A stretch of 10,289 bases of DNA from Lamprocystis purpurea (lineage in GTDB: Bacteria; Pseudomonadota; Gammaproteobacteria; Chromatiales; Chromatiaceae), in contig DYRB01000075.1 in the NCBI GenBank assembly GCA_020718945.1, forward strand, positions 1 to 10,289, given 5' to 3'. The translations under genes and the position numbers were made by a program. This document shows positions 1 through 6,190 of this stretch, piece by piece. Under the pieces are notes generated by a model that did not search any database, was not told the origin of the DNA, and saw only the letters and a program-made list of their open reading frames with translations. Positions within the stretch are counted from its first letter, which is position 1; each line of letters begins with the position of its first letter.

Positions 1-27
1 GCTCCCACGGTCGGCCTCCCGGTCGAA

Positions 28-60
28 CCAACACCTAATGCAGACATAGCCTTTTGTTTT
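28..60 (+). repeat. Copy 1 of a 33-bp dispersed inverted repeat
   Basis: This AT-richer stretch matches the reverse complement of 10230-10262 at 29 of 33 positions; the mismatches are at 34, 47, 55 and 56. The shared core is CTAATGCAGACA (35-46) followed after one base by AGCCTTT (48-54). A perfect 10-bp palindrome, CAGGGCCCTG, follows directly at 61-70. Read as codons, all four differences change the amino acid, which argues against a conserved peptide and for a non-coding dispersed element. The copy lies about 485 bases 5' of sspA and points toward it. Its identity and function are unknown. Confidence 0.75.
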
Positions 61-168
61 CAGGGCCCTGGGTCGGGTCTTGACACCAAATTTCGCACCA
101 TCGACGTGCGCCCCTCGGGCCTGTTTTCGGCAAACGGCCCTGAACACCCCAAGGCGGCGGCGAGCGGG

Positions 169-174
169 TATACT
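169..174 (+). promoter_or_regulatory. Possible sigma70 -10 box (TATACT) upstream of sspA
   Basis: TATACT matches the -10 consensus at five of six positions and stands out in GC-rich surroundings. No good -35 hexamer is found 16-19 bases upstream, and there is no TGn extension. If used, it would give the sspAB transcript a leader of about 365 bases. It is weak evidence on its own. Confidence 0.3.
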
Positions 175-341
175 GTGCCGCGCCTCGACCCTTCCCATCG
201 CGTCAGTCCCGATTCCCCGGGGCCCAGTGGGCGCAAACCTCTGTAACGGCCGCCGGGACCCCAGGGCTTGCGGACCCGAGACCCCAGGTTGCAGCGTCGC
301 GGGGAGGGCCGGGAGGACGCAGTTGGCTTCCCCCAGGCGAG

Positions 342-372
342 GACGCCAGGCCGTTTGCACCGACGCCAGGCC
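342..372 (+). repeat. 11-bp direct repeat, 20-bp period
   Basis: GACGCCAGGCC occurs at 342-352 and again at 362-372, exactly 20 bases apart, in the region upstream of sspA. It may be a small tandem duplication or a paired binding site facing the same side of the helix at roughly two turns. Only the repeat itself is seen; a protein-binding role is speculative. Confidence 0.45.
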
Positions 373-381
373 AGTGCAGAC

Positions 382-407
382 GGAGCGCTCGACAGAGGTC
401 GAACTCC
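382..407 (+). other. Leader hairpin upstream of sspA
   Basis: TCGAC (389-393) pairs with GTCGA (398-402) around an AGAG loop. GGAG (382-385) can pair with CTCC (404-407) below an internal bulge. There is no T-run after it, so it is not a classic terminator. It would sit in the 5' leader if the upstream -10-like box is the sspA promoter. Confidence 0.3.
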
Positions 408-530
408 CTGGAGTGGGCACCGATGGCGGCCGGACAAGGCCCAGGTCGGCGGCTCCCCGGGGTGGGACGACGGCGCAGGTGGGGGCCAGACAGGGCTCCC
501 GACAGGACCGGCGAGACATCGCTCGACCTC

Positions 531-535
531 GGGAG
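531..535 (+). promoter_or_regulatory. Ribosome binding site of sspA (GGGAG)
   Basis: GGGAG lies 10 bases before the ATG at 546. Together with the conserved N-terminal residues it supports that start rather than the in-frame ATGs at 423 or 576. Confidence 0.55.
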
Positions 536-545
536 CTTGGACCCC

Positions 546-1214
546 ATGGCAGTGGCTGCACACAGAAGATCCGTAATGACCCTATTTTCCGACCCCGCTT
601 GCCCCTATTGCCACCGCGTCCGCATTGTCCTTGCCGAGAAGGGCATCAGCGTGGACATCGTCGATGTGGATGCCCGCCACCTCCCCGATGAGGTGCTGGA
701 CTTCAACCCCTACGGCACAGTGCCCACCCTGGTGGATCGTGACCTGCGACTGTACGAGTCGCGCATCATCATGGAGTACCTGGACGAGCGCTTCCCGCAC
801 CCGCCCCTGCTGCCGGTGGACCCGGTGGCGCGGGCCAATGCGCGGCTGTTCATGTACCGCGTCGAGCGCGACTGGTTCGCGCTGTTGGACCGCATCGTCA
901 GGGGCGAGCCGGCGCAGGCCGAGCAGGCCCGCAGCGAACTGCGCAACAGCCTGATCGCCACCGCGCCGGTGTTCGGTGCCAAGCGCTTCTTCATGAGCGA
1001 CGAGCTGTCCCTGGTGGATTGCTGCATAGCCCCGCTGCTATGGCGCCTGCCGGTGCTGGGCATCGAGCTGCCGGGCCAGGCCAAGGAGATCCACGATTAC
1101 ACCAAGCGGATTTTCAAGTGGCCGGCCTTCAAGGCCAGCCTGACCGAGGCCGAGCACGAGATGATCGCGGACCTGCGTCAGGCCAGCCCCCAGGTCCATC
1201 CCGCCAGACCATGA
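546..1214 (+). CDS. sspA: Stringent starvation protein A, SspA
   Basis: A 222-residue member of the GST-fold SspA family, which binds RNA polymerase holoenzyme in the cytoplasm and controls stationary-phase, acid-stress and virulence genes in enterics. The start at 546 is chosen because residues 1-11 (MAVAAHRRSVM) nearly match the E. coli N-terminus, and a GGGAG site lies 10 bases upstream. The N-terminal thioredoxin-like domain runs to about residue 85 and contains VPTLVDRD and the strongly conserved ESRIIMEYLDERFPHPP block. The all-helical C-terminal domain includes SLVDC and APLLWRLP and ends with a SLTEAE segment, as in E. coli. An unusual feature is CPYC at residues 19-22, a redox-type CXXC at the position where E. 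coli SspA has no cysteine. The stop overlaps the sspB start by ATGA, so the two are translationally coupled. Confidence 0.97.
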   Translation: MAVAAHRRSVMTLFSDPACPYCHRVRIVLAEKGISVDIVDVDARHLPDEVLDFNPYGTVPTLVDRDLRLYESRIIMEYLDERFPHPPLLPVDPVARANARLFMYRVERDWFALLDRIVRGEPAQAEQARSELRNSLIATAPVFGAKRFFMSDELSLVDCCIAPLLWRLPVLGIELPGQAKEIHDYTKRIFKWPAFKASLTEAEHEMIADLRQASPQVHPARP

Positions 1215-1609
1215 CCCCAAACCGCCCCTACCTGATCCGGGCCCTCTACGACTGGATCCTCGACAACCAGATGGCCCCGCACCTGTTGGTGAACGCCGGC
1301 CACCCGGGGGCCGAGGTCCCGGCCGGTTTTGTCCAGGACGGGCGCATCGTGCTGAACATCAGCCCGACGGCGGTTCGCGGTCTGGTGCTGGGTAACGAGC
1401 GTATCGCCTTCAGCGCCCGTTTCGGCGGGGTGTCCATGGAGGTCTCGGTGCCGCCGGGGGCGGTCCTGGGCATCTACGCCCGGGAAAACGGCCGCGGCAT
1501 GCTGTTCGGCGACGAAGAAATAGACCCCGACGAGGCTGGAACGTCCGAGCCGGACCCGGAACCCCGGACCCCACCCCGGGAGCGGCCGACCCTGAAGGTC
1601 GTCAAGTAG
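1211..1609 (+). CDS. sspB: ClpXP adaptor SspB (stringent starvation protein B)
   Basis: A 132-residue SspB, the cytoplasmic adaptor that binds ssrA-tagged and some other substrates and delivers them to ClpXP. The folded substrate-binding domain spans about residues 1-100. It opens with RPYLIRALYDWILDNQ and includes IVLNISPTAV, FSARFGG and VLGIYARENG, all close to E. coli SspB. A flexible acidic and Pro-rich linker follows. The protein ends in RPTLKVVK, the ClpX-docking (XB) tail, nearly the same as E. coli RPALRVVK. It is shorter than the 165-residue E. coli protein, mainly through a shorter linker. The ATG at 1211 overlaps the sspA stop. Its stop lies 11 bases from the stop of the convergent DUF3301 gene, with no obvious terminator between them. 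Confidence 0.97.
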   Translation: MTPNRPYLIRALYDWILDNQMAPHLLVNAGHPGAEVPAGFVQDGRIVLNISPTAVRGLVLGNERIAFSARFGGVSMEVSVPPGAVLGIYARENGRGMLFGDEEIDPDEAGTSEPDPEPRTPPRERPTLKVVK

Positions 1610-1620
1610 CGGGCCCAGGC

Positions 1621-1935
1621 TCAGACGTCGGTCCCAGGGTCCGGCAGGCCGAGGCTGAAGTCCTCCAACTCGATGCCGCGCAGGACCAGGGTGCCGCTGT
1701 GCCGACCCACCCCCTCCTCGCTGAAGTCGAAGCGGAACACCCGGCGCAGGCGCAGACCCTCGGGTGTGCGTCGCACACCGATACGCTGCAGGGCCACCGC
1801 CTGGTCGAGGAGTTGCAGGTCGCGCTGCTCGCAGGCCGCACGACAGATACCGATGGCGATCTCCCGGGCACGCAGGCTGTCGAGCCAGAACCAGCCCAGC
1901 AGGAACAGGAAAAACAGGGCGATGAGACTATCCAT
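1621..1935 (-). CDS. DUF3301-type small membrane-anchored protein
   Basis: This 104-residue protein has one N-terminal hydrophobic segment (about residues 4-19, rich in Leu and Phe and ending in GWFWLDSLRARE). A soluble part follows with ARE.A...C...C, LLDQAVAL and a beta-rich stretch around LRRVFRFDFSEEGVGRHSGTLVLRG. This layout and these motifs fit the DUF3301 family, common in gammaproteobacteria and of unknown function. The protein is probably a bitopic inner-membrane protein with the two Cys residues just after the membrane. The ATG at 1933-1935 is chosen because it puts the hydrophobic segment at the N-terminus; there is no strong ribosome binding site. The gene converges on sspB and is divergent from the lipoprotein gene. 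Assignment is from remembered family features, not a search. Confidence 0.8.
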   Translation of the reverse strand: MDSLIALFFLFLLGWFWLDSLRAREIAIGICRAACEQRDLQLLDQAVALQRIGVRRTPEGLRLRRVFRFDFSEEGVGRHSGTLVLRGIELEDFSLGLPDPGTDV

Positions 1936-1991
1936 GGCCGGATCTTACTATGAATCCCGCAGGCCGAGGATCGAATAGAGGTCCCTCCCCC

Positions 1992-2006
1992 GCCGCCCGG
2001 GGCGGC
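1992..2006. other. GC hairpin between divergent genes
   Basis: GCCGCC (1992-1997) and GGCGGC (2001-2006) form a perfect 6-bp stem with a CGG loop. It lies between the DUF3301 gene start and the lipoprotein promoter candidate. No T-run follows on either strand. It could be an operator-like dyad or chance in GC-rich DNA. Confidence 0.25.
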
Positions 2007-2020
2007 CTGTGGTCCGGCCC

Positions 2021-2049
2021 TTCTCGTGTGGTGCGAAAGGGGGAATAAT
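2021..2049 (+). promoter_or_regulatory. Possible sigma70 promoter of the lipoprotein gene
   Basis: AATAAT at 2044-2049 matches the -10 consensus at five of six positions. TTCTCG at 2021-2026 lies at the ideal 17-base spacing but matches only three of six -35 positions. The implied leader to the ATG at 2114 is about 58 bases. The AT-rich -10 is conspicuous against the local GC content. Confidence 0.4.
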
Positions 2050-2113
2050 CCTGACCCTTGGTGCCCCGCTCCTGGGCGACACCGACTTGGATACCCATCT
2101 GGAGACTAGCCTC

Positions 2114-2668
2114 ATGCCCAACCGTCCCCTCATCGGCCTGTTGATCCTGGCCGCCACAACCCTGAGTGCCTGCGGTCCGAGCGAGGATGTCGAGCAGGCG
2201 GCCAGTGACCAGGCTCTGCTTGAACAGGCGAGGGCTAAGGCCAGGGCGGCGGCCGATAAGGCCGCCGAGGTAACAGGCACCGCCCTGGCGCGGGGCAAGG
2301 AGATGGCCACCGAGGCCGGGCCGGCCCTAGGCTCCGCCCGCGAGGCCGTCGCCGACACACTGCACAAGGCTGCCGACCTTGCCGCCGAGCAGGGTGCCGT
2401 GGCAGCCCAGGCCGTCGAGGAGGTCGCCGATGCAGCCGTCGAGAAGGCCCGCGAGTTGATCGGCCAGGCCCAGGCCTACATTGCCGAGAACAAGCCGCAA
2501 TTGGCCCAGCAGGCGGTCAACAAGCTCAATGTGCTCAAGGATGTCATGCCGGCGGCCATCCAGACGCAGATCGACAAGCTAAACGCCCACCTGGAACAGA
2601 CCGGCACCGCAGAACCAGCCGACGATGACGCAGAGACAGAAGACGATCCCAGACCGCCGAAGAGGTGA
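2114..2668 (+). CDS. Alanine-rich helical lipoprotein, function unknown
   Basis: A 184-residue putative lipoprotein. The signal peptide has a short positive start, a hydrophobic core (LIGLLILAATT) and the lipobox LSAC, with Cys20 as the lipidated residue. Gly at +2 suggests outer-membrane sorting under the E. coli Lol rule. Residues about 27-165 are almost entirely Ala, Glu, Lys and Gln, with heptad- or 11-mer-like spacing of charged residues (for example AKARAAADKAAEV), as in LEA-like or apolipoprotein-like amphipathic helices. The tail (about 166-184) is acidic and Pro-rich. The ATG at 2114 is preferred over the in-frame start at 2009 because it begins the signal peptide and has GGAG at 2101-2104. 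The gene stands alone and converges on the NosL-like gene. A periplasmic stabilising or spacer role is only a guess. Confidence 0.82.
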   Translation: MPNRPLIGLLILAATTLSACGPSEDVEQAASDQALLEQARAKARAAADKAAEVTGTALARGKEMATEAGPALGSAREAVADTLHKAADLAAEQGAVAAQAVEEVADAAVEKARELIGQAQAYIAENKPQLAQQAVNKLNVLKDVMPAAIQTQIDKLNAHLEQTGTAEPADDDAETEDDPRPPKR

Positions 2669-2810
2669 CCGTCCGCGCCGGCAAGCAGCCCGGTGGACGA
2701 CGCGATTATGATCAAGGCCACCGCATCGACTGCCCCCTGGGTACGCTGGAGATCGCGAAGGGGACATGCGGCGCCGGGAAGCCCCCCACCCGTCATTTCA
2801 ATCCTGCCTC

Positions 2811-2829
2811 GGTGGCGCCGACCGCCACC
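2811..2829. terminator. Hairpin between convergent genes, possible bidirectional terminator
   Basis: GGTGGCG (2811-2817) and CGCCACC (2823-2829) form a perfect 7-bp stem with a 5-base loop. It lies 142 bases after the lipoprotein stop and 18 bases after the NosL-like stop on the minus strand. There is no T-tract on either side, so intrinsic termination is uncertain, but position and symmetry suit a 3'-end structure, especially for the minus-strand gene. Confidence 0.45.
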
Positions 2830-2847
2830 CGTCCGGGTGCGATGCCC

Positions 2848-3381
2848 TCATCGTGACCCTGGCGCACCGTGCCGCTCCGGCAAACTGACCGCGCCAGCGG
2901 GGGCAAGCTGACCTGGGTGGAAACCTGTGCGTTCCTGGGTCTCAATGACCTTGGCCGATGCCTGCTCGAAGGTCATCCCCCCGGGGTCCGGCTCCCACTG
3001 GGCGCCGATTCCATAGCCTTGCGCGGTGGTTTGACCGCGGATGTAGACCGCGGTACGCGCGTCGATCCAGGCCCCGCTCCGCCAATCCGTCACCCAGAAC
3101 CGGGTACCGGGGACGTCGGCCTGCGGATGCTCTTTGAGCCACAGGACGGCACAGCCGAAGTCATCGAAATACCGCACCTGGGAACTACCGTCCTCCGCCT
3201 TGAACCGGACTTGAGCCAGGTGCAGGGAGTCCTCCCAGAGTTTGGTGCAGTAGCTGCATGGGACACCCATCTCTGGGGGCACCGGGTAGTCGACCGACTT
3301 CTCGGAACAGGCCGAAATGAGGCCCAGGGCGGCGGCCAAGAGGCCCGCTGACAACAGGCGACGCGCGATGGGATAGTTCAT
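2848..3381 (-). CDS. Orphan NosL-like lipoprotein
   Basis: A 177-residue NosL-family protein. NosL proteins are lipid-anchored copper-binding factors that help deliver copper to nitrous oxide reductase. The signal peptide (MNYPIARRLL start) ends in lipobox ISAC with Cys25. CSYC follows at 42-45, where the family usually has CxxCGM. The hallmark FDDFGC lies at 72-77, followed by LWLKEH. VTDWRSGAWIDARTAVYI and GGMTF.QASAKVI match the C-terminal half of NosL proteins. The usual Met of CGM is absent (the motif reads CTKLWED), so copper binding may differ. No nosZ, nosD, nosF or nosY lies in the window. The ATG at 3381 is chosen because it starts the signal peptide, although no clear ribosome binding site precedes it; an in-frame extension to 3573 looks non-coding. 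Family membership is fairly secure, the partner enzyme unknown. Confidence 0.8.
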   Translation of the reverse strand: MNYPIARRLLSAGLLAAALGLISACSEKSVDYPVPPEMGVPCSYCTKLWEDSLHLAQVRFKAEDGSSQVRYFDDFGCAVLWLKEHPQADVPGTRFWVTDWRSGAWIDARTAVYIRGQTTAQGYGIGAQWEPDPGGMTFEQASAKVIETQERTGFHPGQLAPAGAVSLPERHGAPGSR

Positions 3382-3422
3382 GGGAAAGAATGCCGATGTG
3401 GGGTGGGCCAGGGTACCCGCAA

Positions 3423-3445
3423 CGACCCCCAGGGTCGGTTCGACC
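3423..3445. promoter_or_regulatory. Two mutually exclusive hairpins upstream of the NosL-like gene
   Basis: CGACCC (3423-3428) pairs with GGGTCG (3432-3437) around a CCA loop. The same GGTCG (3433-3437) can instead pair with CGACC (3441-3445) around a GTT loop. The array CGACC, GGTCG, CGACC lies 42-64 bases upstream of the NosL-like ATG. It could be an operator with alternating half-sites or an RNA switch-like leader; neither is shown. Confidence 0.3.
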
Positions 3446-3797
3446 GGGGCGCCGACATCGGGCGACAGCATTGTACGCAACCCAAGTGCCCGAGGGCCAA
3501 CGCCGTCTCCGTTGAGGGCAGATGCCGTCACGACCGCGCCCCCCGGATCAATCGCCATTGACCGGCGAATCAAGGCTACACAGCCGGGTCTCCCTGGACC
3601 CCGGGTTCAGCCGCCCCCGGACGTCACTCTGGTGGTCGCATTTTCCCAGCCGCCTCGATCAGGTACCATTCGAGGGCTCGCGACCTCTCCTTGACCTGCA
3701 CCCATGCCAACCTCGGCAAGAACTGGGCCCCGAAGTGCACACGGACACGGCGCCCTGTCCCGGAAGCCTGCCCGACCCACGCAACGACACTGCTATC

Positions 3798-3801
3798 GAG
3801 G
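3798..3801 (+). promoter_or_regulatory. Ribosome binding site supporting a GTG start
   Basis: GAGG lies 8 bases before GTG at 3810. No comparable site precedes the ATG at 3522 or the ATG at 3858, so this decides the start of the large membrane protein. Confidence 0.5.
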
Positions 3802-3809
3802 CTTACCTA

Positions 3810-6140
3810 GTGGTCACACAGCCCATTCAGACGCCACCGCCGGCCGGTCCCGACAGCATGATCGGCGCGCACTTCCTGCTGTTCTTCAGTATTTGCGCCT
3901 ACGCCGTCTGGACCCTTTACGTCTGGATCAACTACGCTCTTGGCGCCAGCTACAACGACCTCAGGTCCTATGCCCCGCTCCTACCGTTTGCCATGGTCGC
4001 CCTTGGCCCCTTTGCGTGGCACCTGGCCAAACAGTTTGCCCGGGACCTTTCAATCCCGCTAGCGGCCCCACAAACCACGCTGGGTCCGTCGCGACCGCGC
4101 CTCCTGTTGCTTGCCGTGTCCCTGATGCTCTTTGCCGCCGCCCTGTTGCAGACCCTCTTCAAACCCGACAGCCGTTATCTATGGGAATGGATGCTGCTGG
4201 CGGCCTCGTCGATCCTGATCTACCTGGCGGCCCAGCCGAGTCCCGCGTTTCTGCGTCGCACGACGAACCTGGAGACCTCCCCCAGGGGCGCATTTGGCGG
4301 GCCACCGCCACCCGTCTTCGGCGGCTTCTTTCTACCCTACCTGGTCTGCGTCCTGGGACTGGCAGCCCTCTACCTGCTCGGCATCCACCCCGACGCAGAT
4401 GACACCCACTTCCTCGGCTCGGCGGTCGGCATGCTGCACTCCCCGGACCAGGCGCTGTGGAGCACCGACCCCTTCTTCGGCATCGCGGGTATGCCCGACT
4501 ATGTATCCCGGCTGAATATCGGCGAAGGACTTGCGCTGGTGTCCGTGCTGCTCTACGACCTCACCGGGTTGTCCCACCTCTTCATTTATTACACCGTCCT
4601 GCCTCTGCTGACCACAGCCCTACTGCCGTTGCCCATCTTCCTGCTCACCCGGGCATTCTTTCCACGTTACGCCTGGGCCGGGGTGTTCTTTGCCTTCGCC
4701 CTACTGGCGATCTGGTCCACGGACAATCACGCCCACGGGCATTTTTTTCTCCCCCGTCTTTATCATGGCAAGTCGGTCTTCGTCTCTCTGCTGATCCCAG
4801 CCATCTATTACATCACCCGCGGCCTGGCCCAGCGCCCGTCCCTGGGCCGGGCCCTGTTACTGTGCCTGACCTTCATCGCTTCAGGCGGTTTCACTACCTC
4901 GGGACTCTATCTCGCCCTGGTGGCCGGCGGTCTCTCATGGCTGGCGTTCGCCAGACCTCCGCTGCTCAACCTGGTGCGCGCTGCGGCGCTCTTCCTGCTC
5001 GCTACCCTACCCAACCTGGCGATGTTACATCTGGTCGCCCGGGGCGTCTTGGACATCCCCCATGCGAGGGCCGCCGGGGCTGCGACTGCGACTGCGACTG
5101 CGGCTGCGGCTGCGGCTGCGACTGTGGCTGGCGCAACTGTCAAAGAGGTCAAGGACCTGTTCTGGACCTTCGGGGGCACTATCGACATCGTTGGGATTCT
5201 GTTCACCGTCTGGTTCGGGATGCTCGTCACCACCGCGTTGGCCTGGCGCGACGTACGGGCTCACGAATTGCGCCGGCTGTGGCTGCTGCTCACGGTAGTT
5301 GCCCTGTCGCCGCCCATCGGCGCCCTACTCAAGTCGCTCACCTCCATCGGCAATCTCGATTGGCGGTGGTACTGGGTATTCCATCTGGGCGTGCTGTGGT
5401 CCTTGACAGCGGCAGCGTCCTTGCAGGCCGGGGCCCAACTCGTAGCCGCACGACAATCCGGGCCAAACGCCTGGGCATCCCGGCTGACGGCGCAGGCCCA
5501 GACCCTGGCCGCATCGGGATTGCTTGCCATAGTCCTCGCCTTTCTGGCCCTGAATTGGAATTACCTATCCCACAAGTATGCCACGCACCCCTATTACCTG
5601 AAGGTCTACGACAAACAACTGGCAGTGGTGCGCCATCTCCAGGCTTTCGACCTCAAGGGGCGTTTGATTCTGGCGGACGAGCGCGTCACCCAGCTATTGC
5701 CCAGGACGCTGCAAGGGGCATACTTCATTTCACCCAACAGCGGGTATTTCTCGATGCCCTATTTCCCGGCTCCGGAGGCCGCTGACCGCCGCGCCCTACG
5801 GAACCTGGTCAGCGGCCCGACCCCTTTGGACGCGCCTGGCCTGGCGCGGCTGACCACAGCCATCGAGACGAGGAAGATCGAGGTGCTGGTCCTGGACACC
5901 GCCATTGCCAACCCGGCCCAATTGGAGGAAATCCAGCGCACGACCGGTATGGCATGCCACAACGCGTCTGGCTGGAGCCTTTGCCTGGACCCCGCCGTGA
6001 CCGAACGCCCGACCGGACCGACCCACCCTGACGCGACCAAGACCTGGCCGATGGCGATGAACGGGAGGCCATCCGCCGAGGCCCCGGCAGCCGACGGCAG
6101 GCCGGCTACTGGCTCCGCCGCGCCGTCGCCCGGGCGCTGA
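3810..6140 (+). CDS. Large polytopic membrane protein, GT-C / DUF6077-like
   Basis: About 776 residues with roughly 14-15 hydrophobic segments between residues 18 and 585. A soluble region of about 150 residues follows, then a Pro- and Ala-rich tail. After a hydrophobic segment at about 170-190 comes a loop with HPDADDTHF (about 193-201). An acidic motif in an early non-cytoplasmic loop is typical of GT-C glycosyltransferases that use lipid-linked sugars. The LPRLYHGKS motif (about 314-322) and the WRWYWVFHLG segment also look conserved-type. The overall pattern resembles DUF6077-like proteins, but I cannot confirm family or substrate. Residues 424-439 are a simple Ala/Thr tract. The GTG at 3810 is chosen for its GAGG site and because the 96 codons upstream look non-coding; ATG 3858 would give about 760 residues. 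It stands alone and converges on hrpA, 50 bases from its stop. Cell-envelope polysaccharide or protein glycosylation is a guess. Confidence 0.75.
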   Translation: MVTQPIQTPPPAGPDSMIGAHFLLFFSICAYAVWTLYVWINYALGASYNDLRSYAPLLPFAMVALGPFAWHLAKQFARDLSIPLAAPQTTLGPSRPRLLLLAVSLMLFAAALLQTLFKPDSRYLWEWMLLAASSILIYLAAQPSPAFLRRTTNLETSPRGAFGGPPPPVFGGFFLPYLVCVLGLAALYLLGIHPDADDTHFLGSAVGMLHSPDQALWSTDPFFGIAGMPDYVSRLNIGEGLALVSVLLYDLTGLSHLFIYYTVLPLLTTALLPLPIFLLTRAFFPRYAWAGVFFAFALLAIWSTDNHAHGHFFLPRLYHGKSVFVSLLIPAIYYITRGLAQRPSLGRALLLCLTFIASGGFTTSGLYLALVAGGLSWLAFARPPLLNLVRAAALFLLATLPNLAMLHLVARGVLDIPHARAAGAATATATAAAAAAATVAGATVKEVKDLFWTFGGTIDIVGILFTVWFGMLVTTALAWRDVRAHELRRLWLLLTVVALSPPIGALLKSLTSIGNLDWRWYWVFHLGVLWSLTAAASLQAGAQLVAARQSGPNAWASRLTAQAQTLAASGLLAIVLAFLALNWNYLSHKYATHPYYLKVYDKQLAVVRHLQAFDLKGRLILADERVTQLLPRTLQGAYFISPNSGYFSMPYFPAPEAADRRALRNLVSGPTPLDAPGLARLTTAIETRKIEVLVLDTAIANPAQLEEIQRTTGMACHNASGWSLCLDPAVTERPTGPTHPDATKTWPMAMNGRPSAEAPAADGRPATGSAAPSPGR
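5079..5126 (+). repeat. Hexanucleotide tandem repeat inside the membrane protein gene
   Basis: Eight consecutive 6-bp units are present: GCTGCG, three ACTGCG, three GCTGCG, then ACTGTG. They encode alternating Ala-Thr and then poly-Ala (residues about 424-439) in a loop between hydrophobic segments. The 6-bp unit keeps frame, so copy-number change would alter loop length without a frameshift. The block order suggests separate expansion of two variant units by slippage. Confidence 0.9.
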
Positions 6141-6190
6141 ACTGCGCAGCCCACAGGGACCGACAGACAGGGCGCCGGCAGAGACAGGGT

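Larger units (their letters stand above)
1..545. other. Gene-free region upstream of sspA
   Basis: No reading frame here gives a recognisable protein. The open frames are Arg- and Pro-rich and typical of GC-rich non-coding DNA. One frame is open from the window edge to a TAA at 244-246 and could in principle be the tail of a gene starting outside the window, but nothing in its translation is recognisable. The region holds the 33-bp repeat, a -10-like box at 169-174, an 11-bp direct repeat at 342 and 362, a hairpin at 382-407 and the sspA ribosome binding site. Neither rpsI (the usual enteric neighbour of sspA) nor a petC-like cytochrome c1 end (common in pseudomonads) is visible directly upstream. 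Confidence 0.6.
3382..3809. other. 428-bp divergent intergenic region
   Basis: This separates the start of the NosL-like gene (minus) from the start of the large membrane protein (plus), so it should hold both promoters. I see no pair of boxes good enough to call. It contains the palindrome GGGTACCC (3411-3418), overlapping hairpins at 3423-3445, and a small imperfect stem near 3552-3573. Open frames across it are Pro- and Arg-rich and show no family features. Confidence 0.5.

Noticed and set aside
423..545. N-terminal extension of sspA to the ATG at 423
   Set aside because: The extension is Arg- and Gly-rich, and the protein from 546 matches the E. coli N-terminus almost residue for residue.
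80..691. 203-codon plus-strand frame upstream of and overlapping sspA
   Set aside because: Arg-, Pro- and Gly-rich without recognisable features, and it runs into sspA in another frame.
2665..2856. 63-codon plus-strand frame between the lipoprotein and NosL-like genes
   Set aside because: Short, with no ribosome binding site or family features; it spans the intergenic hairpin.
2848..3573. Longer NosL-like protein starting at 3573
   Set aside because: The extra 64 residues would precede a normal lipoprotein signal peptide, which must be N-terminal.
5025..5264. Minus-strand frame encoding an Arg-Ser repeat protein
   Set aside because: The RS repeats are simply the antisense reading of the hexanucleotide tract.
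4457..5785. 442-codon plus-strand frame inside the membrane protein gene
   Set aside because: It is Arg- and Pro-rich, lacks hydrophobic order, and overlaps a frame with clear membrane topology.
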